From CAZPLZ01 sp964587525 (GTDB taxonomy: Bacteria > Oederibacteriota > CAKKQC01): a stretch of 11,042 nt of DNA. The position numbers and the translations under genes are program-made. Numbering within the stretch: the stretch's first letter is position 1; each line of letters opens with the position of its first letter. Below the pieces are notes generated by a model. That model was not told the DNA's origin, ran no database searches, and saw only the letters and a program-made list of their open reading frames with translations. Location: contig CAZPLZ010000112.1 of NCBI GenBank assembly GCA_964587525.1, forward strand, positions 1 to 11,042. The letters run 5' to 3'. This document shows, one piece after another, positions 1 through 7,456 of this stretch.

Positions 1-706
1 GCGCCAGACTCACCGGACCCTCAAAGCCAACCTGCTCGAAGAAACCTATGAGGTGTTGGACGCGATCGAGCGGGATTCGCCCCAGGCGCTGAAAGAAGAA
101 CTGGGCGACCTGCTCTTGCAAGTGGTCTTCCACGCCCTAATCGAGGAAGAACGGAAGCGCTTTAAGCTCAACGACGCCATCCGCCACGTGTGCAACAAGC
201 TCATCCAACGGCATCCGCATGTGTTTGGGCGCGGCAAAAAAGTCAGCGCGGAGGGCGCGCTGGCACAATGGGAGGTGCTCAAACATTCGGAAAAGCCAAA
301 GCGGTCCGGGTTAGATGGAGTCCCCCCGGCGCTGCCGGCCCTCCTGCGGGCCACCCGGGTGCAGAGCAAAGCTGCCCGGCTCGGGTTCGAGTGGACCAGG
401 TTCTCTCAGGCTCTTGACAAGTTCGAGGAAGAGCTACACGAATTCAAGGTGGCGGTACGCAGCAAACGTAGGAACGCGATCCGGCACGAGCTGGGCGACG
501 TGATATTTGCGTTGGTGAAGGTCGCCAAGTTCCTCAACATCGATCCGGAGGGCACCCTGCAGGCCGCCAACGACCGGTTCATCCGGCGCTTCCGCAAATT
601 AGAACAGGCCGTCGCTCGTACCGGCCGCAAGCTCCACGAAGTTCCTCCGCCTGATCTCTACGCTCTCTGGCGAAAGACCGGCGTCACTTCTTCATCATCC
701 CGCTAA
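1..706 (+). CDS. mazG: MazG, nucleoside triphosphate pyrophosphohydrolase (5' end cut by window)
   Basis: MazG hydrolyses (d)NTPs to the monophosphate and pyrophosphate in the cytoplasm, a house-cleaning and stress-related role. The frame is already open at nt 2, reading R-Q-T-H-R-T-L-K, the usual segment just after the N-terminal 'CPWD' of MazG, so only about 25-35 codons are missing; a GTG at nt 53 is internal. Two MazG domains are visible. The first has the metal-binding EExxE (EETYE, nt 38-52) followed by EELGDLLLQVVFH. The second has DKFEEELHEF and later HELGDVIFALV. Between them lies the typical linker GVPPALPALLRATRVQSKAARLGFEW. The visible 235 residues fit the normal family length of about 260-270. 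It ends at TAA 704-706 and converges on the aldo/keto reductase gene with 31 nt between. No functional link to the glycosidase genes is apparent. Confidence 0.95.
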   Translation, partial: RQTHRTLKANLLEETYEVLDAIERDSPQALKEELGDLLLQVVFHALIEEERKRFKLNDAIRHVCNKLIQRHPHVFGRGKKVSAEGALAQWEVLKHSEKPKRSGLDGVPPALPALLRATRVQSKAARLGFEWTRFSQALDKFEEELHEFKVAVRSKRRNAIRHELGDVIFALVKVAKFLNIDPEGTLQAANDRFIRRFRKLEQAVARTGRKLHEVPPPDLYALWRKTGVTSSSSR

Positions 707-713
707 TCAGCGG
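700..713. terminator. short stem-loop over the mazG stop codon, between convergent genes
   Basis: CCGCT (700-704) pairs perfectly with AGCGG (709-713) around a 4-nt loop that includes part of the mazG stop codon. It lies between two convergent gene ends, where a bidirectional terminator would be expected. No T-run follows on either strand, so it is not a standard intrinsic terminator, and a 5-bp stem can arise by chance. Confidence 0.2.
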
Positions 714-737
714 AAAGCCGAGAAACGTTGCCTAGCG

Positions 738-1586
738 TCACCAAAACGTTCCCGCATGCTGGCGGACCCGGGCGCCGTGCTCGGCCAGTAAGGTGTGCTC
801 CTGCGGTGAAGGCTCCCTCCAGTCTTCCAGCAGCGCAAGGTTATCCTCAAGCTCCTCCCGGTTCTCCGGCGCCATGAGGGTGGCCGCCACCGAAGGGTGA
901 GAGAGCGCGAAGCGATACCACGCTCGCGGCAACGGGGGCGAGAATCCCATGGGATCGGCGGGCGTCGCCTCCTTGAGCGCCCCCCACCGCTGGGCGGTAA
1001 AGGTAACGACCGGGATCCCCAGAGCATCCGTCACCGGGAACACCTCCTCTTCGGCGCCCCGGTGCGCCGCGTTGTACCGGATCATCAGGAGATCCAGAGA
1101 CGGAACGCCCTGCGACTTAGGACCCTGCAGCTCGCCGGCTGTAATCTTGGCTGCCAGGGGCCGCTGGTGGCTGGTCAGCCCCAGCAGGCGTACCTTGCCT
1201 TCCTGACGCGCCTTCACCATCGCCTGGTACGCGCCTCCCTCTCCGATGATCCGATCCCACTCAGCTTCAGCCTCGACGTAGTAGAACGTCGCTGCATCTA
1301 CAAACTCTGTCTTCAGTTCCCGCAGCACCTCATCCAACTCCGCACTCGCCTCGGTCGCAGTCCGCGCCGAGAGCTGAAAGGCGACAAACACCTGAGCACG
1401 ATCGGCTCCTAGAGCCGCAATGGCCTTGCTCATGCCGTCGGGGTGCCCGCACCAGTTGAGGTAGTTGACACCGTGATCGACCGCATGCCGGACATCATCG
1501 GCTGCCAGCCGGGTGCCACCCCGGGTTGCCAATCCCAGCCGGCACACCGGCGGTGTGCCGTTACCGAGCGCCACGAATTTCCGCAC
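738..1586 (-). CDS. aldo/keto reductase-fold protein, catalytic tetrad apparently replaced
   Basis: The 282-residue product has the aldo/keto reductase outline along its length: an N-terminal RKFVALGNG stretch, a GVNYLNW strand (about 39-45), VFVAFQ (66-71), LDEVLRELKTEFVDAATFYY (84-103), an EGKVRLLGLTSH strand (about 119-130), LDLLMIRYNAAHRGAEEEVFP (174-193), IPVVTFTAQRWGAL, and an ENREELEDNLALLE tail where AKRs bind the NADP phosphate. Hand alignment puts N44, P49, Q71 and Y102 at the usual Asp, Tyr, Lys and His catalytic positions, so normal carbonyl reduction is doubtful. I chose the GTG at 1586: it lies 8 nt after the upstream glycosidase stop and begins where AKR homology begins. Longer starts (TTG 1724) run back into the glycosidase gene. 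No clear ribosome binding site is seen, which suggests translational coupling. It is likely co-transcribed with the glycosidase, and the fold call is firmer than any enzymatic role. Confidence 0.85.
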   Translation of the reverse strand: MRKFVALGNGTPPVCRLGLATRGGTRLAADDVRHAVDHGVNYLNWCGHPDGMSKAIAALGADRAQVFVAFQLSARTATEASAELDEVLRELKTEFVDAATFYYVEAEAEWDRIIGEGGAYQAMVKARQEGKVRLLGLTSHQRPLAAKITAGELQGPKSQGVPSLDLLMIRYNAAHRGAEEEVFPVTDALGIPVVTFTAQRWGALKEATPADPMGFSPPLPRAWYRFALSHPSVAATLMAPENREELEDNLALLEDWREPSPQEHTLLAEHGARVRQHAGTFW

Positions 1587-1594
1587 AGGCAGTA

Positions 1595-4192
1595 TTATCG
1601 GCTCAGGAGATACCAGAGTGATGGAGCCCGGTCGCCAAAGCGGACTTGAGTGTCCCGGAGCATAGAAACCGTTTCGAGATCGGCCATCGCAGCGCCACTG
1701 CCGTCCAGGGACTGGGCTTTCCAATCGTGCCCAGGCAGAGTCAGGGTGGCGTGGACCAGTTCAGCGACGCCGGGGCCGTTGCCCCAGCGGTCGCGGACCG
1801 TGTGCCGACCATTGTCCCATCCCATGCCCTGATTCTCGTACCGGGCCACCAAGACAAACAGCACCTTGCGGGATTCAGCAATCGGCTTCATATCCAACGC
1901 CACCAGGCCGGCGCAAGCGTAATTTTCTCCTTTCTTTGTCACCTCAAGTGTGACATCCCCCAACTTCTGCGGTGCACCGACCAGCGCCCCGACAGCCATG
2001 CGGCACGCCGGGGCGCGCAACATGAAGCAGGCACCTCTCTTCTCAAATTTCCAAACAAGCTCCCCGGTGTCACTCACCCGCCGGTTGCGCGCTTTCACCT
2101 TTGCCGACGCCACCGGCATGTCCCGGTCACGGGTCAAGGTGACTTCAAGTCGCCGCATGCTGACAGCCCCCGGTGCCACACCCGCTTCGGACCAGAGCCC
2201 ATCCAGACCGCTTCTGCCTTGGGCCATCAACTCGACAACACCCTCGGCTGGCAGGCGCAGTGAGACCGGCTCTATGCCTGGCAGCGCTAAGCCCTGCCGG
2301 AAAAGAAGCGCCGAGAAGGGGGCAAAGGCAAGCTGACCGGCATGGCCGCACAAGGAAAAAAATCCAAGGATCCGGTCGCTTTCCCATTCATCACTGAAAT
2401 TTAAGTACGTGTACTGATAGATGGCGTCCCAATCCTGAAACGCTCCGATCGCGGCGAGCATGGGTAACGCTTCGGCAGCGTGGTCGTTCGGCGCTGGGGT
2501 GTTATACTCGCTGACCGTGAAAGGCTTGCCCGCCACCCGGTGCCGGGCGATATCTCCCAGCGTGCCCCCATCCTTAGCGGCCACCTGGGTACTGTTGCCG
2601 ATGCTCCACTTAGTGGGACTCCAGGTTTCTTCAAAATGAGGGTGCTCCCAATACCCGTGCATGTCAATGAAGTCACTCAAGGTGGCTTCACGGAAAAGCC
2701 CCGCCACGCCGCCATAGCTGGCCTGAGTATCGATGACCAAGGATTTCACCTTCAGCTCTTCCTTCAACAACCGGATCAGGCCCCGCGTGGTGGCCTGTTC
2801 TGTTTCCATAAGGAACCGCCAGTAGTCGCGGTAAGCTGTCGGCGCCGCGTTCGCACCCACCAACGCAATATTGTCCGCTTTGAAACTCTGATCCTCCGGC
2901 AGTCCAACGACGGCCGCTTCCCTGAGACTCACACTTGCAAGTTCGATCACACCGGTCCGATTGTGGGTGCTGAAATTCAAGCGGTTGTGCGAGGGAACGG
3001 TATCACTGGCTTTGAAGAAGAACGAGTATTGCTTCCACACCGCCGTCAGATTTGCGTTTTTAACAAGACCAACATTATTCCAGGGAGGCTGATCGAGCAT
3101 GGTGGTAAGCTCAAGGTTCATCGTGGGGGTGGACTTTGCCCAGAACGCAACCTCATAGCTCCTGCCGTTCTCAAGGGTTAAGCCGCTCTGGTGAAGTTGC
3201 AAGTGCCAATTCGCTGTCCCAGGCTTGCTCGCGTGCCAGCGCAGGGCACGCTGTCCGACGAGAGCAGGAGGAATCCCCTCACCCGTGCCAAGGGTCAACA
3301 GTTCCAGGGCAGCTTCGGCTCCACCTGCCGCCTGAGCGGTCCAGTCAGCCTTGCCCTTGGTAAAATTCCTATTCCTTAACACCTCATCGCCGGCTGACCG
3401 CACACCCCGACTCCAGGCTTCACGCAACTGCTTAGTAGATTTGTACCGTTCCTTCAGCCAAACTCGCCATTGCCGGACAAGCTCGCTGCGATACGGATCA
3501 GGCACATCGTCTGGCCTGCCGCCCCAGAACGGCAGCAGCGTATTTTCATTATTGAGCTCAATACATAACACCGCCGGTTCATCGGCGTAGCGATGACCCG
3601 TGTAGGGATTCTTGTGCGTCAGAAGCGCTCGGGCATACTGGTGCTGCATTTGAACGAACGGCGGGTAAAAACGGTCGATGAGCTTGCCATACCAGTACCG
3701 CTTGGCCACTTCCCGGTCCAGCCCCGGGTAGCGGCGGGCCACATGCATGTTAAGATTGACATAAATTCCATTTTTTTTGAGCTGGCTGATGAAGTAATCC
3801 AGTTTATCCACCTGTTCCGGATCAAAAGAAACCAGGTCCTTCTTAAACAGGCCAACCGGCGCCGCCCCCGTATCCATGAAATGGAACCGGACCACGTTGA
3901 AGCCCAGTTTGCGCAGGTGTTTCGCGGCGGCCGGCGCGACAGCCTTTTCAGGGAACGCCCCGGTGGCCGTAACGTTGGTGCCAAAGAAGCGTATGCGCTT
4001 CCCCCGCTGATCCACAAAATGCCCATCTTGAGCCCGGATGAACCCGTCAGCGCCAGCGGGCTTATCGTTCATCCAAGACAGGTCCAGGGCGCTGGGTGAT
4101 GCATCCAGCCCCGGAATGGTAAACACATACCAGTCAGGGCTCTCAGCGCTCACGCCCGCCTTAACACCCATGGCAACAGCCATACTCACCAC
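1595..4192 (-). CDS. clan GH-A (GH5-like) glycoside hydrolase with inserted CBM-like domain
   Basis: This 865-residue protein probably cleaves a beta-linked polysaccharide outside the cytoplasm; the exact family and substrate are not clear. The N-terminus is hydrophobic (MVSMAVAMGVKAGVSA, then ES), like a signal peptide but without a charged n-region. DGHFVDQRGKRIRFFGTN and LRKLGFNVVRFHFMD open a TIM barrel as in large GH5-like proteins. The likely acid/base is E216 (LCIELNNEN) and the likely nucleophile E562 (FTVSEYNTP). Between them, about residues 272-424, lies a beta-sandwich resembling CBM4/9 (RNRNFTKG...W, GRSYEVAFWAK, WKQYSFFFKA, ELASVSL). Residues about 605-865 are beta-rich accessory region. 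The frame has no upstream ATG. GTG 4192 is chosen because GGAAAG (4207-4202) lies 9 nt before it; TTG 4201 and ATG 4183 are alternatives. It heads a two-gene unit with the AKR-like gene and is divergent from the beta-galactosidase. Confidence 0.83.
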   Translation of the reverse strand: MVSMAVAMGVKAGVSAESPDWYVFTIPGLDASPSALDLSWMNDKPAGADGFIRAQDGHFVDQRGKRIRFFGTNVTATGAFPEKAVAPAAAKHLRKLGFNVVRFHFMDTGAAPVGLFKKDLVSFDPEQVDKLDYFISQLKKNGIYVNLNMHVARRYPGLDREVAKRYWYGKLIDRFYPPFVQMQHQYARALLTHKNPYTGHRYADEPAVLCIELNNENTLLPFWGGRPDDVPDPYRSELVRQWRVWLKERYKSTKQLREAWSRGVRSAGDEVLRNRNFTKGKADWTAQAAGGAEAALELLTLGTGEGIPPALVGQRALRWHASKPGTANWHLQLHQSGLTLENGRSYEVAFWAKSTPTMNLELTTMLDQPPWNNVGLVKNANLTAVWKQYSFFFKASDTVPSHNRLNFSTHNRTGVIELASVSLREAAVVGLPEDQSFKADNIALVGANAAPTAYRDYWRFLMETEQATTRGLIRLLKEELKVKSLVIDTQASYGGVAGLFREATLSDFIDMHGYWEHPHFEETWSPTKWSIGNSTQVAAKDGGTLGDIARHRVAGKPFTVSEYNTPAPNDHAAEALPMLAAIGAFQDWDAIYQYTYLNFSDEWESDRILGFFSLCGHAGQLAFAPFSALLFRQGLALPGIEPVSLRLPAEGVVELMAQGRSGLDGLWSEAGVAPGAVSMRRLEVTLTRDRDMPVASAKVKARNRRVSDTGELVWKFEKRGACFMLRAPACRMAVGALVGAPQKLGDVTLEVTKKGENYACAGLVALDMKPIAESRKVLFVLVARYENQGMGWDNGRHTVRDRWGNGPGVAELVHATLTLPGHDWKAQSLDGSGAAMADLETVSMLRDTQVRFGDRAPSLWYLLSR

Positions 4193-4201
4193 GCAGGCCA
4201 A

Positions 4202-4240
4202 CTTTCCGAAAGCAGTTTTATAGCCGATAATCTAACAATT
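4202..4240. promoter_or_regulatory. compact divergent control region between the two glycosidase genes
   Basis: This is an AT-rich island only about 40-50 bp long between two divergent starts in high-GC DNA, so both promoters must sit here or reach into the coding regions. On the plus strand GATAAT (4226-4231) resembles a -10 box and would start RNA at about 4238-4241, essentially at the beta-galactosidase ATG. On the minus strand TATAAA (4222-4217) is -10-like and lies ahead of the GGAAAG ribosome site of the GH-A gene. I found no convincing -35 box on either strand. Confidence 0.3.
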
Positions 4241-7200
4241 ATGCCAGAAGTGTTGCAGGCAACCCCTGACTGGGAAAACCCAGCGATGGTTGGGCAGAAT
4301 AAGGAGCTACCGCACGCGACGTTCACTTCGTATCCCAGTCTACGCTCCGCTCTAGCCGGCCCTTCGACCGAGCTCAGGGCCGGCGACGGGGGCAAGTCAC
4401 CGTACGTCATGTCCTTAAATGGCCGATGGAAGTTTCACTGGGTCCCGAAGCCAGCGGACCGGCCTACGGAGTTCCATCAGCTTGACTACAACGACAAATC
4501 CTGGAAAACCATCCCGGTTCCGTCCACCATTGAGGTGCAGGGTTACGGCGTGCCGATCTACACCAATGCCAAATACCCCTTCGGCAAAGCGAACCCACCT
4601 TGCATCCCGCACGACAACAACCCCGTCGGGTCGTACCGGCACACGTTCACCCTCCCGCCCTCCTGGCAGGGACGCCAGATTTTTCTGCACTTCGCCGGTG
4701 TTGAATCTGCGTTCTATGTCTGGGTCAATGGCTTCAAGGTCGGCTACAGCCAGGACAGCCGTACGCCAGCCGAATTCAACATCACCCCGTATCTGCGCCC
4801 AGGAAAAAACCTCCTGGCTGTCGAGGTGTACCGCTGGTGCGACGGCTCCTACCTGGAGGACCAGGACTTCTGGAGGCTGAGCGGCATCTATCGCGAGGTG
4901 TTCCTGTACGCGGCTGGGAATGTGCGCATCCGCGACTTCTGGGTGAAGACGGAGCTGGACGATCGCTGCCGCCACGCCAATTTGAAGGTCAGCGTTCAGG
5001 TGAAGAACCACGCCGACAAATCCCAGCAGATCCAGGTAGAAGCCATCCTGCTGATGGGGAAACTCAAACGGGTCGCTGGCCCTATACGCGCCAATGCACG
5101 TGTCGAGGCCGGGGAGGAAACCTCGCTGGAACTCACCAAACGCGTTGCTCGCCCAAACCTGTGGTCAGCGGAAACACCCAACTTGTACACCCTGCTTCTG
5201 ACCCTCAAGGACACTCACGGGCACATCCTCGAAGTGGTGCAGACCCAGGTTGGGTTCCGGAAGATCGAGATCCGGGATGGCCAGCTCCTGATCAACGGCC
5301 ACCCCATCCTCATCAAGGGCGTCAACCGCCACGAGCACGACCCGGACACGGCGCACGCCATCACCGAAAATTCTATGGTGCGCGACATCAAACTGATGAA
5401 GCGGTTCAACATCAATGCGGTACGCACAAGCCACTACCCCAATTCGCCCCAGTGGTATGCCCTGTGTGACCAATATGGTCTGTACCTGATCGACGAGGCC
5501 AACGTCGAGTCGCATGGCGCCCAGTACTTAGCCAACGACCCCGCGTGGCTTCACGCCCACATGGACCGCACGTACCGCATGGTGGAGCGGGACAAGAACC
5601 ATCCGTCCATCATCATCTGGTCGTTGGGCAACGAAGCGGGTGATGGAAGCAACTTCGCAGCCACCTCCGCCTGGGTGCGTGCTCGGGACCCAAGCCGGCC
5701 GGTCCACTACGAACAGACCCGGCTAGGGCCCCATGCAGACATCGTGAGTTTCATGTACGCGAAATTTGAATTTCTAGAATGGTATGCCAAAGTCCCCAGG
5801 CCGCGGCCGCTCATCCTGTGCGAATACGCCCACGCCATGAGCAACAGCACCGGCGATCTGGCCGGATACTGGAAACTGTTCCGCAAATATAAGCAGCTCC
5901 AGGGCGGGCTCATCTGGGATTGGGTGGACCAGGGCATCCGCGCGCCCGTTCCCCGCCGATATCTCACGAAGAACTCAAGCCGAGGTAAAATTCCCTCCCG
6001 CCCCGCGACCAGAACCTGGTTCTGGGCCTATGGCGGCGATTTTGGCCCTCCGGAAACTCCAAGTGACGGGAATTTCTGCATGAACGGCCTGGTGTCACCT
6101 GACCGGTCGCCGCATCCCGGTCTCTACGAGGTCAAGAAAGCGTACCAGCCAATTCACGTCAAGCCGGTGAGCCTCTCGCGGGGCAAACTGAAAATCTTTA
6201 ACGAGCACTTGTTCACAAGCCTTGAGGAGTACCAGGGCACATGGGAAATGAAGGCTGGTGACCGGCCCGTGGCACGAGGGAAGCTCCCGAGACTCTACGC
6301 CAAGCCTCAGGCGAAGCAGGCAATCAAGGTCCCAATCCAGCCACCCATGTCTTCCAAACCCGGAGTCGAATACTGGCTGAATTTAAGTTTCCGTCTGGCA
6401 AAATCCACCTCGTGGGCAAGCAAGGGACACGAGGTGGCCAGGGAACAATTGAAACTGCCATTCGCAACACCCGCACGACGGCTGGACCCTTCCAAAATGC
6501 CGGATCTTGCCCTCGCGGAGACGGCAAAAAGGATAACCATCAAAGGAAAGCGCTTTTCACTGGTGTTTGACAAAGCCACCGGCATGATAAGGTCTTGGAC
6601 CTGGAGAAGGGTCGAACTCATCAAGGAAGGCTTGCGTCCGGATTTCTGGCGGGCGCCGTTGGACAATGATCGAGGGAACGGTATGCCCGATCGCTGTGCC
6701 GTCTGGCACCATGCCGGCCGCAACTGGCGTGTCCGAAAGGTCTTGGGTTTAAGGCGCAGCCCTCGATCGATAGAAATCCGGGTCATGGCAACGCTCCCAA
6801 CCGTGAAATCTCAATACGAGGTCACCTACACGGTGCACGGCAGCGGGGACATGATCGTCCGGGCCAATTTTCAACCTGGATCAGCCAAACTCCCCGAGTT
6901 GCCGCGATTCGGGATGCAGATGGCCCTGCCGGAAGGGTTCGAAACGATGACCTGGTACGGCAAAGGGCCGCACGAAACATACTGGGACCGTAACACCGAC
7001 GCCCAGGTGGGCCTGTACCGCGGCACGGTGGACGAGCAATATGTGGAATACTCCCGGCCACAGGAGAACGGCAACAAGACGGATGTGCGCTGGGTCGCGC
7101 TGTCCAACCGCCGCGGAACGGGGCTCTTAGCTGTGGGAATGCCACTGCTCAGTGTGGGCGCAAGCCACTACACGGCCACCGACCTGGAAGCGGCGAAACA

Positions 7201-7402
7201 CACCTACGAATTGACCCGCCGAGAGGAAATTCTCCTGAACCTGGATCACCGGCAGATGGGCGTCGGCGGAGACGATAGCTGGGGCGCCCGGCCTCACGAA
7301 TGGTGCACGCTGCAGCCGAAATCCTACTCCTACTCGTTCCGGCTGTGCCCGTTTTCCCCGCGCGACCCGTCACCCCAGATACTCAGCCTGCGCTCCCCCT
7401 GA
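4241..7402 (+). CDS. lacZ: LacZ-type GH2 beta-galactosidase, full length
   Basis: The 1053-residue enzyme hydrolyses terminal beta-galactosides with retention. It has the five-domain LacZ layout: N-terminal jelly roll about 50-225 (SLNGRWKF, YPFGKANPPCIPHDNNPVGSYR, SYLEDQDFWRLSGIYREV), Ig-like about 230-340, TIM barrel about 345-635, the linking beta domain (DUF4981-type) about 645-735, and the Bgal_small_N domain about 765-1035 (FWRAPLDNDRGNGM). Acid/base is E465 (WSLGNEAG) and nucleophile E528 (CEYAHAM). H398, E423 and H425 match the substrate and Mg-binding residues of E. coli LacZ, and WDWVDQ is present. CEYAHAMSNS has Ser where Gly is usual. Homology begins at DWENPAMVGQNK, so ATG 4241 fits. 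No Shine-Dalgarno is visible and the mRNA may be leaderless. No signal peptide is seen, so it is probably cytoplasmic. Residues 41-48 are an extra 8-codon palindromic insertion. It is probably co-transcribed with the flavoprotein gene. Confidence 0.96.
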   Translation: MPEVLQATPDWENPAMVGQNKELPHATFTSYPSLRSALAGPSTELRAGDGGKSPYVMSLNGRWKFHWVPKPADRPTEFHQLDYNDKSWKTIPVPSTIEVQGYGVPIYTNAKYPFGKANPPCIPHDNNPVGSYRHTFTLPPSWQGRQIFLHFAGVESAFYVWVNGFKVGYSQDSRTPAEFNITPYLRPGKNLLAVEVYRWCDGSYLEDQDFWRLSGIYREVFLYAAGNVRIRDFWVKTELDDRCRHANLKVSVQVKNHADKSQQIQVEAILLMGKLKRVAGPIRANARVEAGEETSLELTKRVARPNLWSAETPNLYTLLLTLKDTHGHILEVVQTQVGFRKIEIRDGQLLINGHPILIKGVNRHEHDPDTAHAITENSMVRDIKLMKRFNINAVRTSHYPNSPQWYALCDQYGLYLIDEANVESHGAQYLANDPAWLHAHMDRTYRMVERDKNHPSIIIWSLGNEAGDGSNFAATSAWVRARDPSRPVHYEQTRLGPHADIVSFMYAKFEFLEWYAKVPRPRPLILCEYAHAMSNSTGDLAGYWKLFRKYKQLQGGLIWDWVDQGIRAPVPRRYLTKNSSRGKIPSRPATRTWFWAYGGDFGPPETPSDGNFCMNGLVSPDRSPHPGLYEVKKAYQPIHVKPVSLSRGKLKIFNEHLFTSLEEYQGTWEMKAGDRPVARGKLPRLYAKPQAKQAIKVPIQPPMSSKPGVEYWLNLSFRLAKSTSWASKGHEVAREQLKLPFATPARRLDPSKMPDLALAETAKRITIKGKRFSLVFDKATGMIRSWTWRRVELIKEGLRPDFWRAPLDNDRGNGMPDRCAVWHHAGRNWRVRKVLGLRRSPRSIEIRVMATLPTVKSQYEVTYTVHGSGDMIVRANFQPGSAKLPELPRFGMQMALPEGFETMTWYGKGPHETYWDRNTDAQVGLYRGTVDEQYVEYSRPQENGNKTDVRWVALSNRRGTGLLAVGMPLLSVGASHYTATDLEAAKHTYELTRREEILLNLDHRQMGVGGDDSWGARPHEWCTLQPKSYSYSFRLCPFSPRDPSPQILSLRSP
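4355..4384 (+). repeat. palindromic repeat inserted in frame in the beta-galactosidase gene
   Basis: GCCGGCCCT (4355-4363) and AGGGCCGGC (4376-4384) form a perfect 9-bp inverted repeat around a 12-nt loop, TCGACCGAGCTC. GCCGGC occurs at both ends (4355-4360 and 4379-4384). Removing 4361-4384, exactly 24 nt or eight codons (P-S-T-E-L-R-A-G), leaves SALAGDGGKSPY, which reads like the usual LacZ linker before SLNGRW. The CCTTCGAC...CTCAGG core resembles short dispersed palindromic repeats I recall from many high-GC and metagenome-derived genomes. No other copy is seen in this window. Confidence 0.6.
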
Positions 7403-7456
7403 CCACGACATCTCTGATGACCAAGACTGTTATTCTCGATCCGCATTTTCGAAAGC

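Noticed and set aside
738..1724. Longer aldo/keto reductase starting at TTG 1724
   Set aside because: The extra 46 residues overlap the glycosidase C-terminus and do not look like an AKR N-terminus, whereas homology begins at the GTG at 1586.
2480..3181. 233-codon plus-strand open frame antisense to the GH-A glycosidase
   Set aside because: It lies wholly opposite a gene with clear family motifs, has no recognisable protein features, and is what high GC produces on the opposite strand.
3771..3778. Run of eight T (A8 on the coding strand) in the GH-A gene as a phase-variation site
   Set aside because: It encodes the ordinary LKKNGIY segment in frame, and a single run of eight in one gene is weak evidence for slippage control.
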